Shown piece by piece: positions 23,496 through 32,967 of a stretch of 34,158 nucleotides of DNA. Position 1 is the stretch's first letter; the number at the start of each line of letters is the position of its first letter. Source of the stretch: Deltaproteobacteria bacterium (GTDB lineage: Bacteria > SAR324 > XYD2-FULL-50-16); contig JABHWU010000045.1 of assembly GCA_018657625.1 (NCBI GenBank), positions 1-34,158 on the forward strand, written 5' to 3'. The notes beneath the pieces were generated by a model. That model saw only the letters and a list, made by a program, of their open reading frames with translations, was not told the DNA's origin and made no database searches. The position numbers and the translations under genes are program-made.

Positions 23496-26465
23496 TTAAT
23501 GCCGGACCTTGTAGCACTCAACAAAAAATTCGATCCGATTTTTCAAGCGGTCCATCAGATTCTTCAACAACACCTTTTTATTCATTTCATCATAGGGAGA
23601 ATCAGAAAATTGTTTGGTTGATGGTATCAGGTATTCATCATGGGCAAAAAACTGCTGAATATTGTAGACAAATTTAAAATACAGTGAATTATTCAATGAA
23701 TCATCTGGCGAGAAATAATCATATTTTTTAAGCATATGATTGCAGCGTTCAAAAAGTGCTTTTTCATCGAAAACCTTAAAAAGGTTTAAACTATAAAATC
23801 GAAACTGGGGTGGTTTTTTAGGAGATGCTGATGTTCTTCTAAAGCCAATATACAGATTAAATTCACCTTCTATAATATTCAAAAAATCCGGCATTAATAC
23901 AAGTTCATACTGATCTGAAACGAATCTGGAAAAAAGATCTTCCAGGGGTGATTGCATGGAAATATCATATTGATCCGCATATTTTATGACATCACGTTCA
24001 CCAAAAATCGTCCAGCTCGCCGGGATCAGTGGTGGATGTTCCATTATTTCTGACAGGTTGTTAATTCCGGGAAGAACAAGCAGTATTTTACTCATCAAAA
24101 CACTTTCCTTGGTTAGAACTTTATGGTTACCCGTTTCAATTAAACCTTCCACAATCATCCATTGAATCAGGTTTTCAATACTCTGAAAGGTGAGGGAATT
24201 GTTTTCCCGAATAACCTGATATAATTTTGAACAGTAATTTGCTTTCCATTCCGCCTCCATGATTTCAAAAGGATCACTTAAATCCATCCGGGCAAATCGT
24301 TCCAATTCTTCCAATTCGATCAATTGTCCGATTTCTTTAAGGCGTTTCAATTCCAGATCTCCCGACCAATTGCGAGTCAAATGCGCCACCACTTTCTCAG
24401 GTCCAATTTGCAGATTATACACATCTGATTTCGTGAAATCGCTCTGCTTTTCTTTGAAGTTTTCATGGGCAGTCCGCAGCAATAAAACAATGTGGTAACC
24501 CTTTAATGACTTCCGTAAGGCCTGTTGATCCGTAATGATCTCACATAAATCAATAGCAATATCCTCTGTTGCCTTTACTAAAAGTGGCCCATAAAGATCC
24601 TTGTAGAGCTGTGGAATAATAATAAGCAAGCGGATTTTATCCGAAAAAACAAAGTTAGTGGTCTGGATATTGAATATTTCAAATTTTTCAGTGTTAAGCC
24701 GTTTAGCCATGTATTGGAATTGTCTGAAAAATCCAGTGATTTTCATTTTTAATCCCGCCGGATTTTCCACACAATACTTCTGAAATAATTTAGACAGATT
24801 TGCTGCTTCCTCTTCAGAATCTGATTTCTGGTTAATCGCCTTTTGTATTTCCTGGAGATTATCTCTGATTTTTTTATGAACCCCCTGTTTGGTGCTTAGT
24901 GGTTCAACGGGTGATTTAAGATGATCAGGCAGTTTACTATTGATTTCGACAATCAGTTCATCAAATTCTTTCAAACTCAACAGTTTTAAAAGATCTTCCT
25001 CAAGCATTTGTTTCAATAAAAATTTCTTCTTAGCTGCAATTTTTTTAATGACCCGTATTTTAGCGGGGTTGTCCCCCAGGCTGATTAACCATCTGGTAAA
25101 AAATTCACTTTTAATTTGTTCAAACTGCAGGAGGTCATATTTTAATTCAATCTGGTTGGTTTTTGCACCGGTCTGCATATACCTATTGAAAATGAGATGC
25201 AGAAAAAAACGGCTGTATCGTTCTCTTTTCACATCGCCTTCCCAACTGTATTCAAGCTTTTGTTCTTTTCTGCTTTTAATGCTTTCAATGGTAATGAGAT
25301 GTGGTCCTATTTCAGCATAAAGGCTCTTTTGGAATTCCGGTTTAATGCACTGACTAAAAGACACCCGCATTGCCTGACGGCAGTTTTTTAATGCTACTAT
25401 TTTTTCAGCATCTGAAAGTTTTTGTGATTTGAGAGTGCCACCAGTTTCCAAAAATTTAATGATCCAGCCAATAAGCTCAATACTTTTCTGAATCTTATGT
25501 AAATCACTTAAGATGAAGCATTCCTGAACGTATGGATCGGAGAAAAAAATCATTTCAAAAGGTTCTATCTGGTTGAAATCCCGGACAAAGAAAAAATGAG
25601 AAATCATTTGGTTGAAATCGTCCAAAGCGTTAAATGGGACCATCATTTTCAAATAATAACCCTGTTCATCTTCAGATTTATTCAGTATGTCATAAAGGCT
25701 TTTTAAAATGTACTGACGGATGTTATGACGCACCTGATTATACAGCAAATAATCGGCATTTTGAGCAGTGATTTTTTTTTCATAAATACTGTCGGCAAGT
25801 AATTTTAGATTTTTATCCAGGTTTTCAACATAATCAATCCATTCTTGCACAGTTAGCGGTGTTGCACTAATCTGCCGGTCTGCCTTGTTTAGGTCGCTGG
25901 GCGATTTCTGAGCGGTTGTCTTTTTTAACTCTTCTTCAGCAAGCCACCGATTGGTAAGCGATAGTGCCAGTTGGGAAATCTGAAGGACATCAAAGGGTTT
26001 ATTCAGATATAAAAGCCTGTCAGCGGTTCCGATTTTTTCAATAATTTCTGTATAGGTATAGTCGGAATAGGCTGTCATAATCACGATTTCAACGTTTTTA
26101 TCCAGTTCCCGAATTTGCTTTGCGGTTTCTCTGCCATTGATTCCAGGGGGCATGCGCATATCGAGAAAAATCAGACTGATCGGGTTGCCTGTGTGAATGC
26201 TTTCTTTAACAATATTGACAGCCTGCAAGCCATCATTGGCTGTTAAAACTTCATATAAATCCTCGCTCATATGCAAGGGCGCTTCCTCCATCGTTGTTTT
26301 TCTCTGGGCAAACAAAGCAGCAGCAGTCTGTATAAATTTGTTTTTAGATGGACTAGATTTTGGTCTTAAGATTTGCAGGTAGCTGTCAATTATCGATTTT
26401 TCATCATCAACGACCAGAATTCGGCTTTTATTCATAGGTAACCTGTTTTTTTCGGGGTATTCCAT
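23496..26465 (-). CDS. Response regulator with a large unrecognised output region
   Basis: This is a 989-aa protein, or 979 aa if the better-placed ATG at 26435 is used. The receiver covers about 14-170: D20-D21, phosphoacceptor D102 in FLDMRMPPGINGRE, T131 and K156 in LNKP. A ~30-residue insert (about 35-68) follows the first helix, as in the receiver of the next gene. Residues 200-989 are helical and soluble, without a kinase, GGDEF, HD or HTH motif that I can see. A possible winged-helix-like stretch is at about 745-790 (NSLTFQSIENLIQWMIVEGL). It lies 32 bp after the GGDEF gene and is probably cotranscribed as the second target of the membrane kinase. Confidence 0.75.
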   Translation of the reverse strand: MEYPEKNRLPMNKSRILVVDDEKSIIDSYLQILRPKSSPSKNKFIQTAAALFAQRKTTMEEAPLHMSEDLYEVLTANDGLQAVNIVKESIHTGNPISLIFLDMRMPPGINGRETAKQIRELDKNVEIVIMTAYSDYTYTEIIEKIGTADRLLYLNKPFDVLQISQLALSLTNRWLAEEELKKTTAQKSPSDLNKADRQISATPLTVQEWIDYVENLDKNLKLLADSIYEKKITAQNADYLLYNQVRHNIRQYILKSLYDILNKSEDEQGYYLKMMVPFNALDDFNQMISHFFFVRDFNQIEPFEMIFFSDPYVQECFILSDLHKIQKSIELIGWIIKFLETGGTLKSQKLSDAEKIVALKNCRQAMRVSFSQCIKPEFQKSLYAEIGPHLITIESIKSRKEQKLEYSWEGDVKRERYSRFFLHLIFNRYMQTGAKTNQIELKYDLLQFEQIKSEFFTRWLISLGDNPAKIRVIKKIAAKKKFLLKQMLEEDLLKLLSLKEFDELIVEINSKLPDHLKSPVEPLSTKQGVHKKIRDNLQEIQKAINQKSDSEEEAANLSKLFQKYCVENPAGLKMKITGFFRQFQYMAKRLNTEKFEIFNIQTTNFVFSDKIRLLIIIPQLYKDLYGPLLVKATEDIAIDLCEIITDQQALRKSLKGYHIVLLLRTAHENFKEKQSDFTKSDVYNLQIGPEKVVAHLTRNWSGDLELKRLKEIGQLIELEELERFARMDLSDPFEIMEAEWKANYCSKLYQVIRENNSLTFQSIENLIQWMIVEGLIETGNHKVLTKESVLMSKILLVLPGINNLSEIMEHPPLIPASWTIFGERDVIKYADQYDISMQSPLEDLFSRFVSDQYELVLMPDFLNIIEGEFNLYIGFRRTSASPKKPPQFRFYSLNLFKVFDEKALFERCNHMLKKYDYFSPDDSLNNSLYFKFVYNIQQFFAHDEYLIPSTKQFSDSPYDEMNKKVLLKNLMDRLKNRIEFFVECYKVRH

Positions 26466-26497
26466 TTAAGTTTATTTAGTGCTAATAGACAATTTAT

Positions 26498-27483
26498 TCA
26501 GGTATTTTTTACCCATACCCGGGTCTGATTACGCCCCTCTTCCTTCGCTATGTAAAGTGCCTGGTCGGCGCGGTTGATCATACTATCGGACTGTTTATCA
26601 TATCCTGGTAGATATTCGGTACATCCAATGCTAACGGTTACAGATAATTCAAGCCCTTTCCAGATAATTTTTAAATTCTCAATTTCTTTACGTAGTCTTT
26701 CAGAGACATTAACTGCAACTGACTGACTGATTTCAGGCAATAGAATAATAAATTCCTCACCACCATACCGACCACATTGATCAATGGTGCGCATGCTTTT
26801 TATACAGGCTTGGGCAACCTGCCTTAACGCTTCGTCACCAGCCTGATGACCATGGGTATCATTTAGTTTTTAAAATAGTCAATATCCAACATTAATAGAG
26901 AAAGTTGTTTGCTATAGCGTTTGGCTCTATCTAATTCAGTCTGAAACAATTCCATAAAATGCCTTCGGGTGTTTAACCCTGTTAGACCATCCTTATTTGC
27001 CAGTTTCTGTAATGTTAATTCCTGTTCATAGGTTTGTGTAAGCATCGTAACGATGGACTTTATTTCATCCAGTGCAAACGGTTTTTTCAGGTACAATATT
27101 CTGTTAGAATGACCAATTTCCTGATATATCTCAGCCATATTTTTGTCAGAATAGGCAGTCACAAAGACAATAAAGATATTGGGATCCATTTTTCTGATTT
27201 CAATGGCTGTCTTAACACCATCCCATCCGGGGGGCATTCGCATATCAATGAAAGCCAAAGTGTATGCCTGGTTTTTGTTAATCGCATCTTTAACAAAGCG
27301 ACTCCCTGCTTCTCCCTGAGAAGCCATATCCACAATATATTCTTCTTTTGCAGGTGCTATCGGATTATCATCAAATAACTGACTGGCAATCTGCATTAAT
27401 TCCTTTGGCCGGGGTTGCAATATTGTTTTGTAAAGTTCCCTGATACTCACTTCATCATCAATTACCAGAATCCTATGTTTCAT
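26498..27483 (-). pseudogene. Receiver-GGDEF diguanylate cyclase, frameshifted
   Basis: The gene starts at 27483 with a receiver (D9-D10, insert of about 25 residues, phosphoacceptor D80 in AFIDMRMPPGWDG, K in LKKP) and enters a GGDEF domain (NKDGLTGLNTRRHFMELF, LLMLDIDYFK). It then hits TAA at 26865-26863 just after a run of five A (26867-26871, T on the + strand). One extra A restores KLNDTHGHQAGDEALRQVAQ and continues to the active site GRYGGEEF. RTID five residues before GGEEF is the RxxD inhibitory site. The intact protein would make cyclic di-GMP under phosphorylation control. It overlaps the kinase gene end by 11 bp. The shift may be real or a sequencing error. Confidence 0.85.
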
Positions 27484-29557
27484 TCACCATCCATTGTGAT
27501 TTGTTAGACACATCGTTTGTACCATTGGCTTCCAGATCAGCAGGCAATGCAAGTATTACCCGAGCGCCTTTTCCTATTCCGGGAGAAGTAATATTAAAAA
27601 TTCCCTGATTGGCAAGTACAAAATTAGCAGAATCATGTAGTCCAAAACCGGAATTTCTGTTTTTCGTTGTAAATCCAAAATTACAGACATCTTTCAAATG
27701 ATCCGAATCGATCCCATTTCCATTATCGTCTATGATAAGCTGTACGTAGCGGTTATCAGTCAGTGAAGCTGTCAACCGGATCACGGGTTTTTTACCGGGA
27801 TTTTTTTGTAAATCCAAATCAATGCTTTCGATGGCATTTTTAAGCAGGTTTAATAACACCTGAACCAATTTATTTTTATCTGATTTCAATGGCGGTAAGT
27901 TCTCAGCCAATTCTATTTCCAGTAGGATCCCTCTTTTTTCCATAGAGTTACGCACCATTTTAATCGCATCCAGCAGCACATTCTCCAATTGAAAGTGATC
28001 ACTCTCGCTTTTGAAATCAGCATATTTTTGCTGCAGAGAAATAATTTCACTGATATGGTTGATGTGTATTTCCATATTCTGAATCAATTTCTGATCTTCA
28101 GCCGCTTGTTCTTTTAACTGATCACTCAGCTGATTAAGAAAAGGAATCATTTGTTTCCCTTTTTCATCCTGATTAAAAAAGTATTCTAAATCATTATCTT
28201 TTTGGTGTTCTTCCAGCAATTGTCTGAATTTTTCCAAATAACGTGCTATCACGATTAATCCATCTTTCTGGGATAGAAAGTTCAGATTTACTTTAACGGG
28301 GGTAATAGCATTGCCGATGTTGTGCAGAACCGCTACCGCATTTTCAGCCATACCAGCCTTGTAGGCTTTTTGATGTTTTTCCTCAAATTGTTTACGTTCG
28401 GTGATGTCCCGAACTGTTAGGGTATAAAACTGACGATTTTCAAGTTCCGTTTCGTTAATGGAAATTTCCATAGGAAAAACCATTCCGTTTTTATGCTGGC
28501 CTGACATCTCTCGGGATTTTTTAAAAATTTTATTTTCATTCGTGAGATATGCGTTGAAGTCAGCCTGTAGGGCAGGCGGAAACAATATTTTAATATCATG
28601 GTTAATAATGGCCGCTTCACGGTAGCCAAATATGGTTTCGGCAGCGGGGTTAAAGGATTCAATCTGCCCAGCGGTGTTAGCAGTGACAATTCCATCAGCT
28701 GTTGTTTTAAGTATAGCTGTGATCCTGGCTGAGCGATCTCTAAGATCGCTGAATGCTGCATTTATGGTTTTTTCCCGTTTGTTAAGTTCTTCAACCATGA
28801 TGTTGAAGGCCTGGGCGAACCGGCCCAGTTCATTTTCGGTCCTATGCTCAACCTGAAAATGATAATCACCGACGCTAACTTTATCTGCGGCGATAATGAA
28901 TTTTCTGAAGGGGATGATAACGGCCCGATATACAATGATCAGAGACAGAATTGTCAAAACTGAGAAAAGGATAACACTTTGAAGGGTGATGACATTTTTA
29001 AAGGTAACAAAAAACTGATCTTCATAGTTTAAATCCAAGGTAATCAATAAAATCCAATTAATATCGTTATTGTTTTCAACAATATAGCGGTCGCCCTTAA
29101 TTGGGGTACTCACTAAAAACTGGTGGTCTCCGATATTTTCAGATCGATTTGTGTTTGATTGAAAAATATCTTGTAAGGCTTCATTTTGCAGCAGCTCATT
29201 CACTTCAAAAAGATTATTCGAAGCTACAATGCTGAAATGCGTATCAATGAGTTGTAATTTTTTAATAAATGGAAAACTTGCCGCGTTTTCAATTAAACGC
29301 TGAACTGAATCGATGTTTCCTTTTTCAATGAGTGGTGAAATAGCTTTTTCCAGGCTATATGAAATAAAAGAGGCTTTGGTTTTTATAGAATCAGTAAGTA
29401 CACTTTCCGCATACCGCGTTATTAAGCCCATTGAAATCAAAGTGATCACAGCCGTGGCCAAAGCCATTCGAACCAGCAAAGTAAAGGCAATTGTTTTTTT
29501 AATTTGTTTGCCTTTAAAGATCTTTAATGATTTCATTGGTATAAACGCTGTTGACAT
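27473..29557 (-). CDS. Membrane sensor histidine kinase (HAMP-PAS, atypical H box)
   Basis: The 694-aa protein has TM1 (about 22-46), a ~140-residue periplasmic sensor domain, TM2 (about 188-211), HAMP (about 212-262), a PAS/PAC domain (about 275-390) and a kinase core. The dimerisation segment carries AVLHNIGNAITPV (H412), an H box of the type VLHNxGNxxxxV rather than SHELRTP. ATPase motifs are LLNLLKNAIESI (N box), DDNGNGI (G1) and SGFGLHDSANFV (G2). Its 5' end overlaps the binding-protein gene by 44 bp. A second ATG seven codons in would shorten this. The following receiver genes are the likely phosphate acceptors. Confidence 0.9.
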   Translation of the reverse strand: MSTAFIPMKSLKIFKGKQIKKTIAFTLLVRMALATAVITLISMGLITRYAESVLTDSIKTKASFISYSLEKAISPLIEKGNIDSVQRLIENAASFPFIKKLQLIDTHFSIVASNNLFEVNELLQNEALQDIFQSNTNRSENIGDHQFLVSTPIKGDRYIVENNNDINWILLITLDLNYEDQFFVTFKNVITLQSVILFSVLTILSLIIVYRAVIIPFRKFIIAADKVSVGDYHFQVEHRTENELGRFAQAFNIMVEELNKREKTINAAFSDLRDRSARITAILKTTADGIVTANTAGQIESFNPAAETIFGYREAAIINHDIKILFPPALQADFNAYLTNENKIFKKSREMSGQHKNGMVFPMEISINETELENRQFYTLTVRDITERKQFEEKHQKAYKAGMAENAVAVLHNIGNAITPVKVNLNFLSQKDGLIVIARYLEKFRQLLEEHQKDNDLEYFFNQDEKGKQMIPFLNQLSDQLKEQAAEDQKLIQNMEIHINHISEIISLQQKYADFKSESDHFQLENVLLDAIKMVRNSMEKRGILLEIELAENLPPLKSDKNKLVQVLLNLLKNAIESIDLDLQKNPGKKPVIRLTASLTDNRYVQLIIDDNGNGIDSDHLKDVCNFGFTTKNRNSGFGLHDSANFVLANQGIFNITSPGIGKGARVILALPADLEANGTNDVSNKSQWMVNET

Positions 29558-30476
29558 CGATTTTATTCGGGTTTAGGTTTGTCTTCTGAATAAAGTCAGA
29601 AATCTCTGACAAAATTGATTTGAGTTTCTGGGATGCCATTAATTCCTTATTTTCTACCAGCGAGTAAAAAGTAAATCCATTGAAAAATCCTTTATAATCG
29701 GCAATTTCCATTTTTTCCAGGGGGGCCATTATTGCCATCGCCTCTGCCGGGTGTTCACGAATATATTGCTGCGCCTTATACCAGGCCTTTACAATCGTCT
29801 GATACTCTTTTTTTCGTTTTTGCATAACACTGGATCGCCCCACCAGAACGTCGATCATATACCCAGGTAAATCTTTGGTGGTTGAAAGCACTTTACCGCT
29901 GCCCTCTGTAGCGGCCTGACTGAGGAAGGGTTCATAGGTATAGCAGGCATCAACCTCACCCTTGATGAATTTATTCATGGCTTCCATGGAAGTGCTTGGA
30001 ATGATCTGAACATCAGCAACTGACAGGCCATATAATTCCAGCGTTTTGAATAATAGAAAATGTTCATCAGTTCCCACTTCAACTGCAATTTTTTTATTCT
30101 TCAGATCCGCCCCACTTTTAATAGCACCTTTTACAACCAGCCCATCGCCGCCGAGGATCGTATCAGATGTCAGAATAATCTGCCCCTGCTCTCCTTTTTG
30201 TGAGTAGTATAATGCATTGAAATAAGTGGCATGGGTAATATCTGTTTTTCCTGTGTAAAGCGAAAGCATGTTGTCCGTCCAGGCTGAAAACCGAACTAGT
30301 TCGACCTTGGTATCACCAAAATAGCCCATTTTTTGAGCAACATACCAGATTTCACATGGTGGCCAGGCATTCACTCCAATTCGAATCGGATCTTTAGGAG
30401 GATTACATTGGCTTAACAAAACCAGGGTCAGCAAAATTACTATATTTTTCATTTTCCATTTTTTAAAAAAAATCAT
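29514..30476 (-). CDS. Periplasmic substrate-binding lipoprotein, NMT1/SsuA-like
   Basis: The 320-aa protein has a short signal (MKNIVILLTLVLLSQC). C24 follows L-S-Q, an imperfect lipobox, so lipidation is likely but not certain. The mature part matches NMT1/THI5-like binding proteins (nitrate, sulfonate, taurine, thiamine precursor type): IRIGVNAWPPCEIWYVAQKM, GKTDITHATYF, LKNKKIAVEVGTDEHFLL and GEVDACYTYEPFLSQA. The ligand cannot be named. No ABC permease or ATPase gene is adjacent. Instead it overlaps the sensor kinase gene, so it more likely serves as a ligand receptor for signalling than for uptake. An ATG eight codons downstream is the better signal-peptide start. Confidence 0.87.
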   Translation of the reverse strand: MIFFKKWKMKNIVILLTLVLLSQCNPPKDPIRIGVNAWPPCEIWYVAQKMGYFGDTKVELVRFSAWTDNMLSLYTGKTDITHATYFNALYYSQKGEQGQIILTSDTILGGDGLVVKGAIKSGADLKNKKIAVEVGTDEHFLLFKTLELYGLSVADVQIIPSTSMEAMNKFIKGEVDACYTYEPFLSQAATEGSGKVLSTTKDLPGYMIDVLVGRSSVMQKRKKEYQTIVKAWYKAQQYIREHPAEAMAIMAPLEKMEIADYKGFFNGFTFYSLVENKELMASQKLKSILSEISDFIQKTNLNPNKIDVNSVYTNEIIKDL

Positions 30477-31066
30477 ATTTAATATATGAATGAATGATTA
30501 ATGGTTGTTACGGCTTTAGAATATCTCTAATAAAATTCAGCAATCCATCTTTCACATTATGTCCCATTCCATGGGAACAATAGGCGAATGGTCAGGCGCC
30601 ATTTTAAGGAAAATCAAAATATTTCTTTGAAATTAGAGAGTACTTTTAGAATTGTACTCAAACCAATTTTTACGTAACTTTAATTATTGTTTATATATTT
30701 CATTACAAAGGTTAAATAATAATTAAAGTTGGTTGCCTATCAATTATTTCGCATAATCTATCATTATTAGATAATAATATCAATCGTTTAAACAATTTAT
30801 CAATATTGGCTAACTAATTGATATTATAGAAACACCGAATTGAATTAAACAGCTTTGTTATTTTATAATATTAAGACTTCTGAATAATTCAGAAATCGTC
30901 AGATTTTTATCATTTTTGAGTTTTTTTGCTTCTAATAAAAATAAATCTCTACTTTCACATAATTCCAAAATATTCTCTTCAATTTCCCAGCCTATTCTGA
31001 ATTTAATTTAAAAGAAAGAGAACAATTAGTTCTCTCATTTAACCAAATACAACGTAGGAGAAAGAA
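30477..31066. other. Intergenic region with a possible hydrolase tail
   Basis: The region is AT-rich. On the minus strand 30591-30508 reads PFAYCSHGMGHNVKDGLLNF then IRDILKP and stop. Gly-Met-Gly-His followed by a helix resembles the catalytic-His end of an alpha/beta hydrolase, but 28 residues are too few to be sure. The promoter of the minus-strand signalling operon should also lie here. I cannot pick it reliably among many AT-rich candidates. The rest, up to the ribosome site of the next gene, shows nothing clear. Confidence 0.3.
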
Positions 31067-31438
31067 ATGAAATTAACTAAAAAACTTGGAATTGCAGCAC
31101 TTTTAATCGGACTCAGCAGTACACCTTTATTAGCCAGTGATTATTCAATGAGTATTGATGAATTAGCAAATATCAGAGGGACATTATATAATGCTACAAT
31201 TGAAGAAAGAAATTAATTTCGTAATGAATGGCAAAAACGGATTCAATCCATGACCTTTGAAGAACGTCAACGGTATAAAGGTGCTTCCTTTGCAAAAGGG
31301 CCAGGACGACAAGGGAAAATGGGATATGGGCGAATGAACCAAAAGGGTAGTGGAAATTCAAAAGGCTATGGACGAGGAAACAAAGGCCAGGGTCGTGGTT
31401 TTAATAGTCCTAATACATCTCAAAGTAAAAGTAATTGA
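31067..31438 (+). pseudogene. Small secreted protein gene with in-frame TAA
   Basis: TAGGAG lies 7 bp before the ATG. The frame encodes a signal peptide (KKLGIAALLIGLSSTPLLAS), then MSIDELANIRGTLYNATIEE and RN, hits TAA at 31214-31216, and continues in the same frame as FRNEWQKRIQSMTFEERQRY and a Gly/Lys/Arg-rich tail to TGA 31436. The joined sequence resembles the small periplasmic DUF1104-like pattern (EELxxxRGT...FRxExxKRxxxMxxEER). One base change (CAA, AAA or GAA to TAA) would explain the break. A rho-independent terminator follows. Without readthrough only a 49-residue secreted peptide is made. Confidence 0.7.
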
Positions 31439-31484
31439 TGGTGGTTCGTTGTTTATTTAGTAATTCAAGATTACACGTTAGAAC

Positions 31485-31516
31485 AAACCGGATTGGTATT
31501 GTTGATCCGGTTTTTT
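31485..31516 (+). terminator. Rho-independent terminator
   Basis: AAACCGGAT and ATCCGGTTT pair perfectly around an 11-base loop, and the stem runs into six T. It stands 47 bp after the small secreted-protein gene on the same strand and would end its transcript. Confidence 0.8.
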
Positions 31517-31822
31517 GTATTCTATTTTTGCTTTTTTATTTTGTGGAAATTTTAAAATACCTACCTAATAACATCCCCGATATCCACACCTTCCCATATC
31601 TCACACAGCACAAAAAGCCGGTAGTAGATATGATAGTAAATGGTAGTTCCAATAAAATACTACAGACCCTCATGGATCGAATTCGGCTATTATTTCTTTG
31701 ACCGAAATGGAATCAATCGGGGGGGGCATTTGGTCATTGGGATTGATCAAGACCTCTATTTTCAGCAGAAGAGGTTTAGTGAACTGAAGAAATGATTTGA
31801 AGGTGGTTAACTCCGCCATTTC
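31517..31822. other. Intergenic stretch with a G8 tract
   Basis: No gene is supported. A run of eight G (31719-31726) stands out in this AT-rich DNA. ACCTCT/AGAGGT can pair near 31755, but without a T-run on either side, so it is a poor terminator for the minus-strand gene that ends at 31823. Confidence 0.4.
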
Positions 31823-32965
31823 TTATTTATCAGCTTTTCTTGAAGTACCAACAATTCCAATTAATTTACCGTCATCGTCATGTATTGGAAAATTTGAAAT
31901 TTGAGCCATGAAAGCAGTTCCATCTTTACGTTGAACCATAAATTCACCTGACCAGCTTTCGCCTTTTGCCAGATCGACCATTATTTCTTTACCTTGCTGT
32001 TCATTTACCTGAGGAACAGTGACATCCATTATATTCATTTTTAATACTTCAGCTGAATTCCACTGATAGAGTTTTTCTGCAAATTTATTAAAAAAAAGAA
32101 CTTGGCCCCGTAAATCTGTGGCAATTATGCCTTGATCAATACTATCAATGAGCTTTGATTGAAGTTTTAGAGTTATCTCAGCTTCTTTGAAATCAGTAAT
32201 ATCGCTAATAAATCCTTCTAAAAAAATCAATTGATTGTCTCCTGAACTAATCTTTCTTCCTTTTTCCCATACCCATTTTAACTTTCCTTCTGCGGTACAA
32301 ATTCTATATTCTATTACAAATGGAAGGTCTTTAACTATGGCATTTTGAACTGTTTCCCAAACATGTTCCCTGTCTTCTTTAACGATCAAATCATTGAGAA
32401 ATACTTTTTGTTTAGTGAATTCGTCTTTTGAATAACCCGTTAAATTTTTAGCTCCTTCACTAACAAACAAAAACGGCCAATTTTTAGCATTTTCGCAGCG
32501 ATAGGCCATTCCTTGTAAATTACTGATTAAGGTGGATTTACTTCTCTCACTTTCCTTTAACCTTGCTTCAACTCGCTTACGTTCGGTATCAACTTTCGTC
32601 ACATACAACGCCATCTCCAATGTCACCTTCAAATCTCTTTCCTGAATCGGTTTCAACACATACCCAAACGGCATCGTAATCTTAGCTCGTTCAATTCTTT
32701 TTTGATCCAGATAGGCAGTTGAGAAAATGACAGGAATATTGAATTTATTTCGGATGACTTCGGCAGTATCTATTCCATCCATCTCACCTTTGATCCGTAT
32801 ATCCATCAATATGAGATCTGGTTTATCTGCTTCAGCTTTCTCAATTGCTTTTTCACCAGTATCGACAATTGATGTTACTTCGTATCCCAAGCTCTGTAAC
32901 TGACTTTCCAGCTCCATTGCGATAATGGCTTCATCTTCAACAATGAGTATTCTGACTTTTTCCAT
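31823..32965 (-). CDS. Response regulator with two PAS domains
   Basis: The 380-aa protein has a receiver (E10-D11, phosphoacceptor D55 in LILMDIRIKG, K105 in VLKP) and two PAS/PAC domains (about 140-258 with the PAS_3-like YRICTAEGKLKWVWEKGRKI, and about 265-378 ending GIVGTSRKADK). No further output follows. The receiver differs from that at 7938 in only about 20 of its first 122 residues, and the DNA is clearly homologous, but the PAS parts are different. It begins 2 bp after the kinase stop, so the two are cotranscribed and probably a cognate pair. It may relay phosphate or modulate other kinases rather than bind DNA. Confidence 0.9.
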   Translation of the reverse strand: MEKVRILIVEDEAIIAMELESQLQSLGYEVTSIVDTGEKAIEKAEADKPDLILMDIRIKGEMDGIDTAEVIRNKFNIPVIFSTAYLDQKRIERAKITMPFGYVLKPIQERDLKVTLEMALYVTKVDTERKRVEARLKESERSKSTLISNLQGMAYRCENAKNWPFLFVSEGAKNLTGYSKDEFTKQKVFLNDLIVKEDREHVWETVQNAIVKDLPFVIEYRICTAEGKLKWVWEKGRKISSGDNQLIFLEGFISDITDFKEAEITLKLQSKLIDSIDQGIIATDLRGQVLFFNKFAEKLYQWNSAEVLKMNIMDVTVPQVNEQQGKEIMVDLAKGESWSGEFMVQRKDGTAFMAQISNFPIHDDDGKLIGIVGTSRKADK

Positions 32966-32967
32966 AG

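Noticed and set aside
31435..31701. Plus-strand 88-codon frame after the secreted-protein gene
   Set aside because: It runs through a clear terminator hairpin and its residues show no domain or signal pattern.
31719..31726. G8 tract as a phase-variation switch
   Set aside because: It is in non-coding DNA about 100 bp beyond the stop of the nearest gene, with no promoter visible that it could tune.
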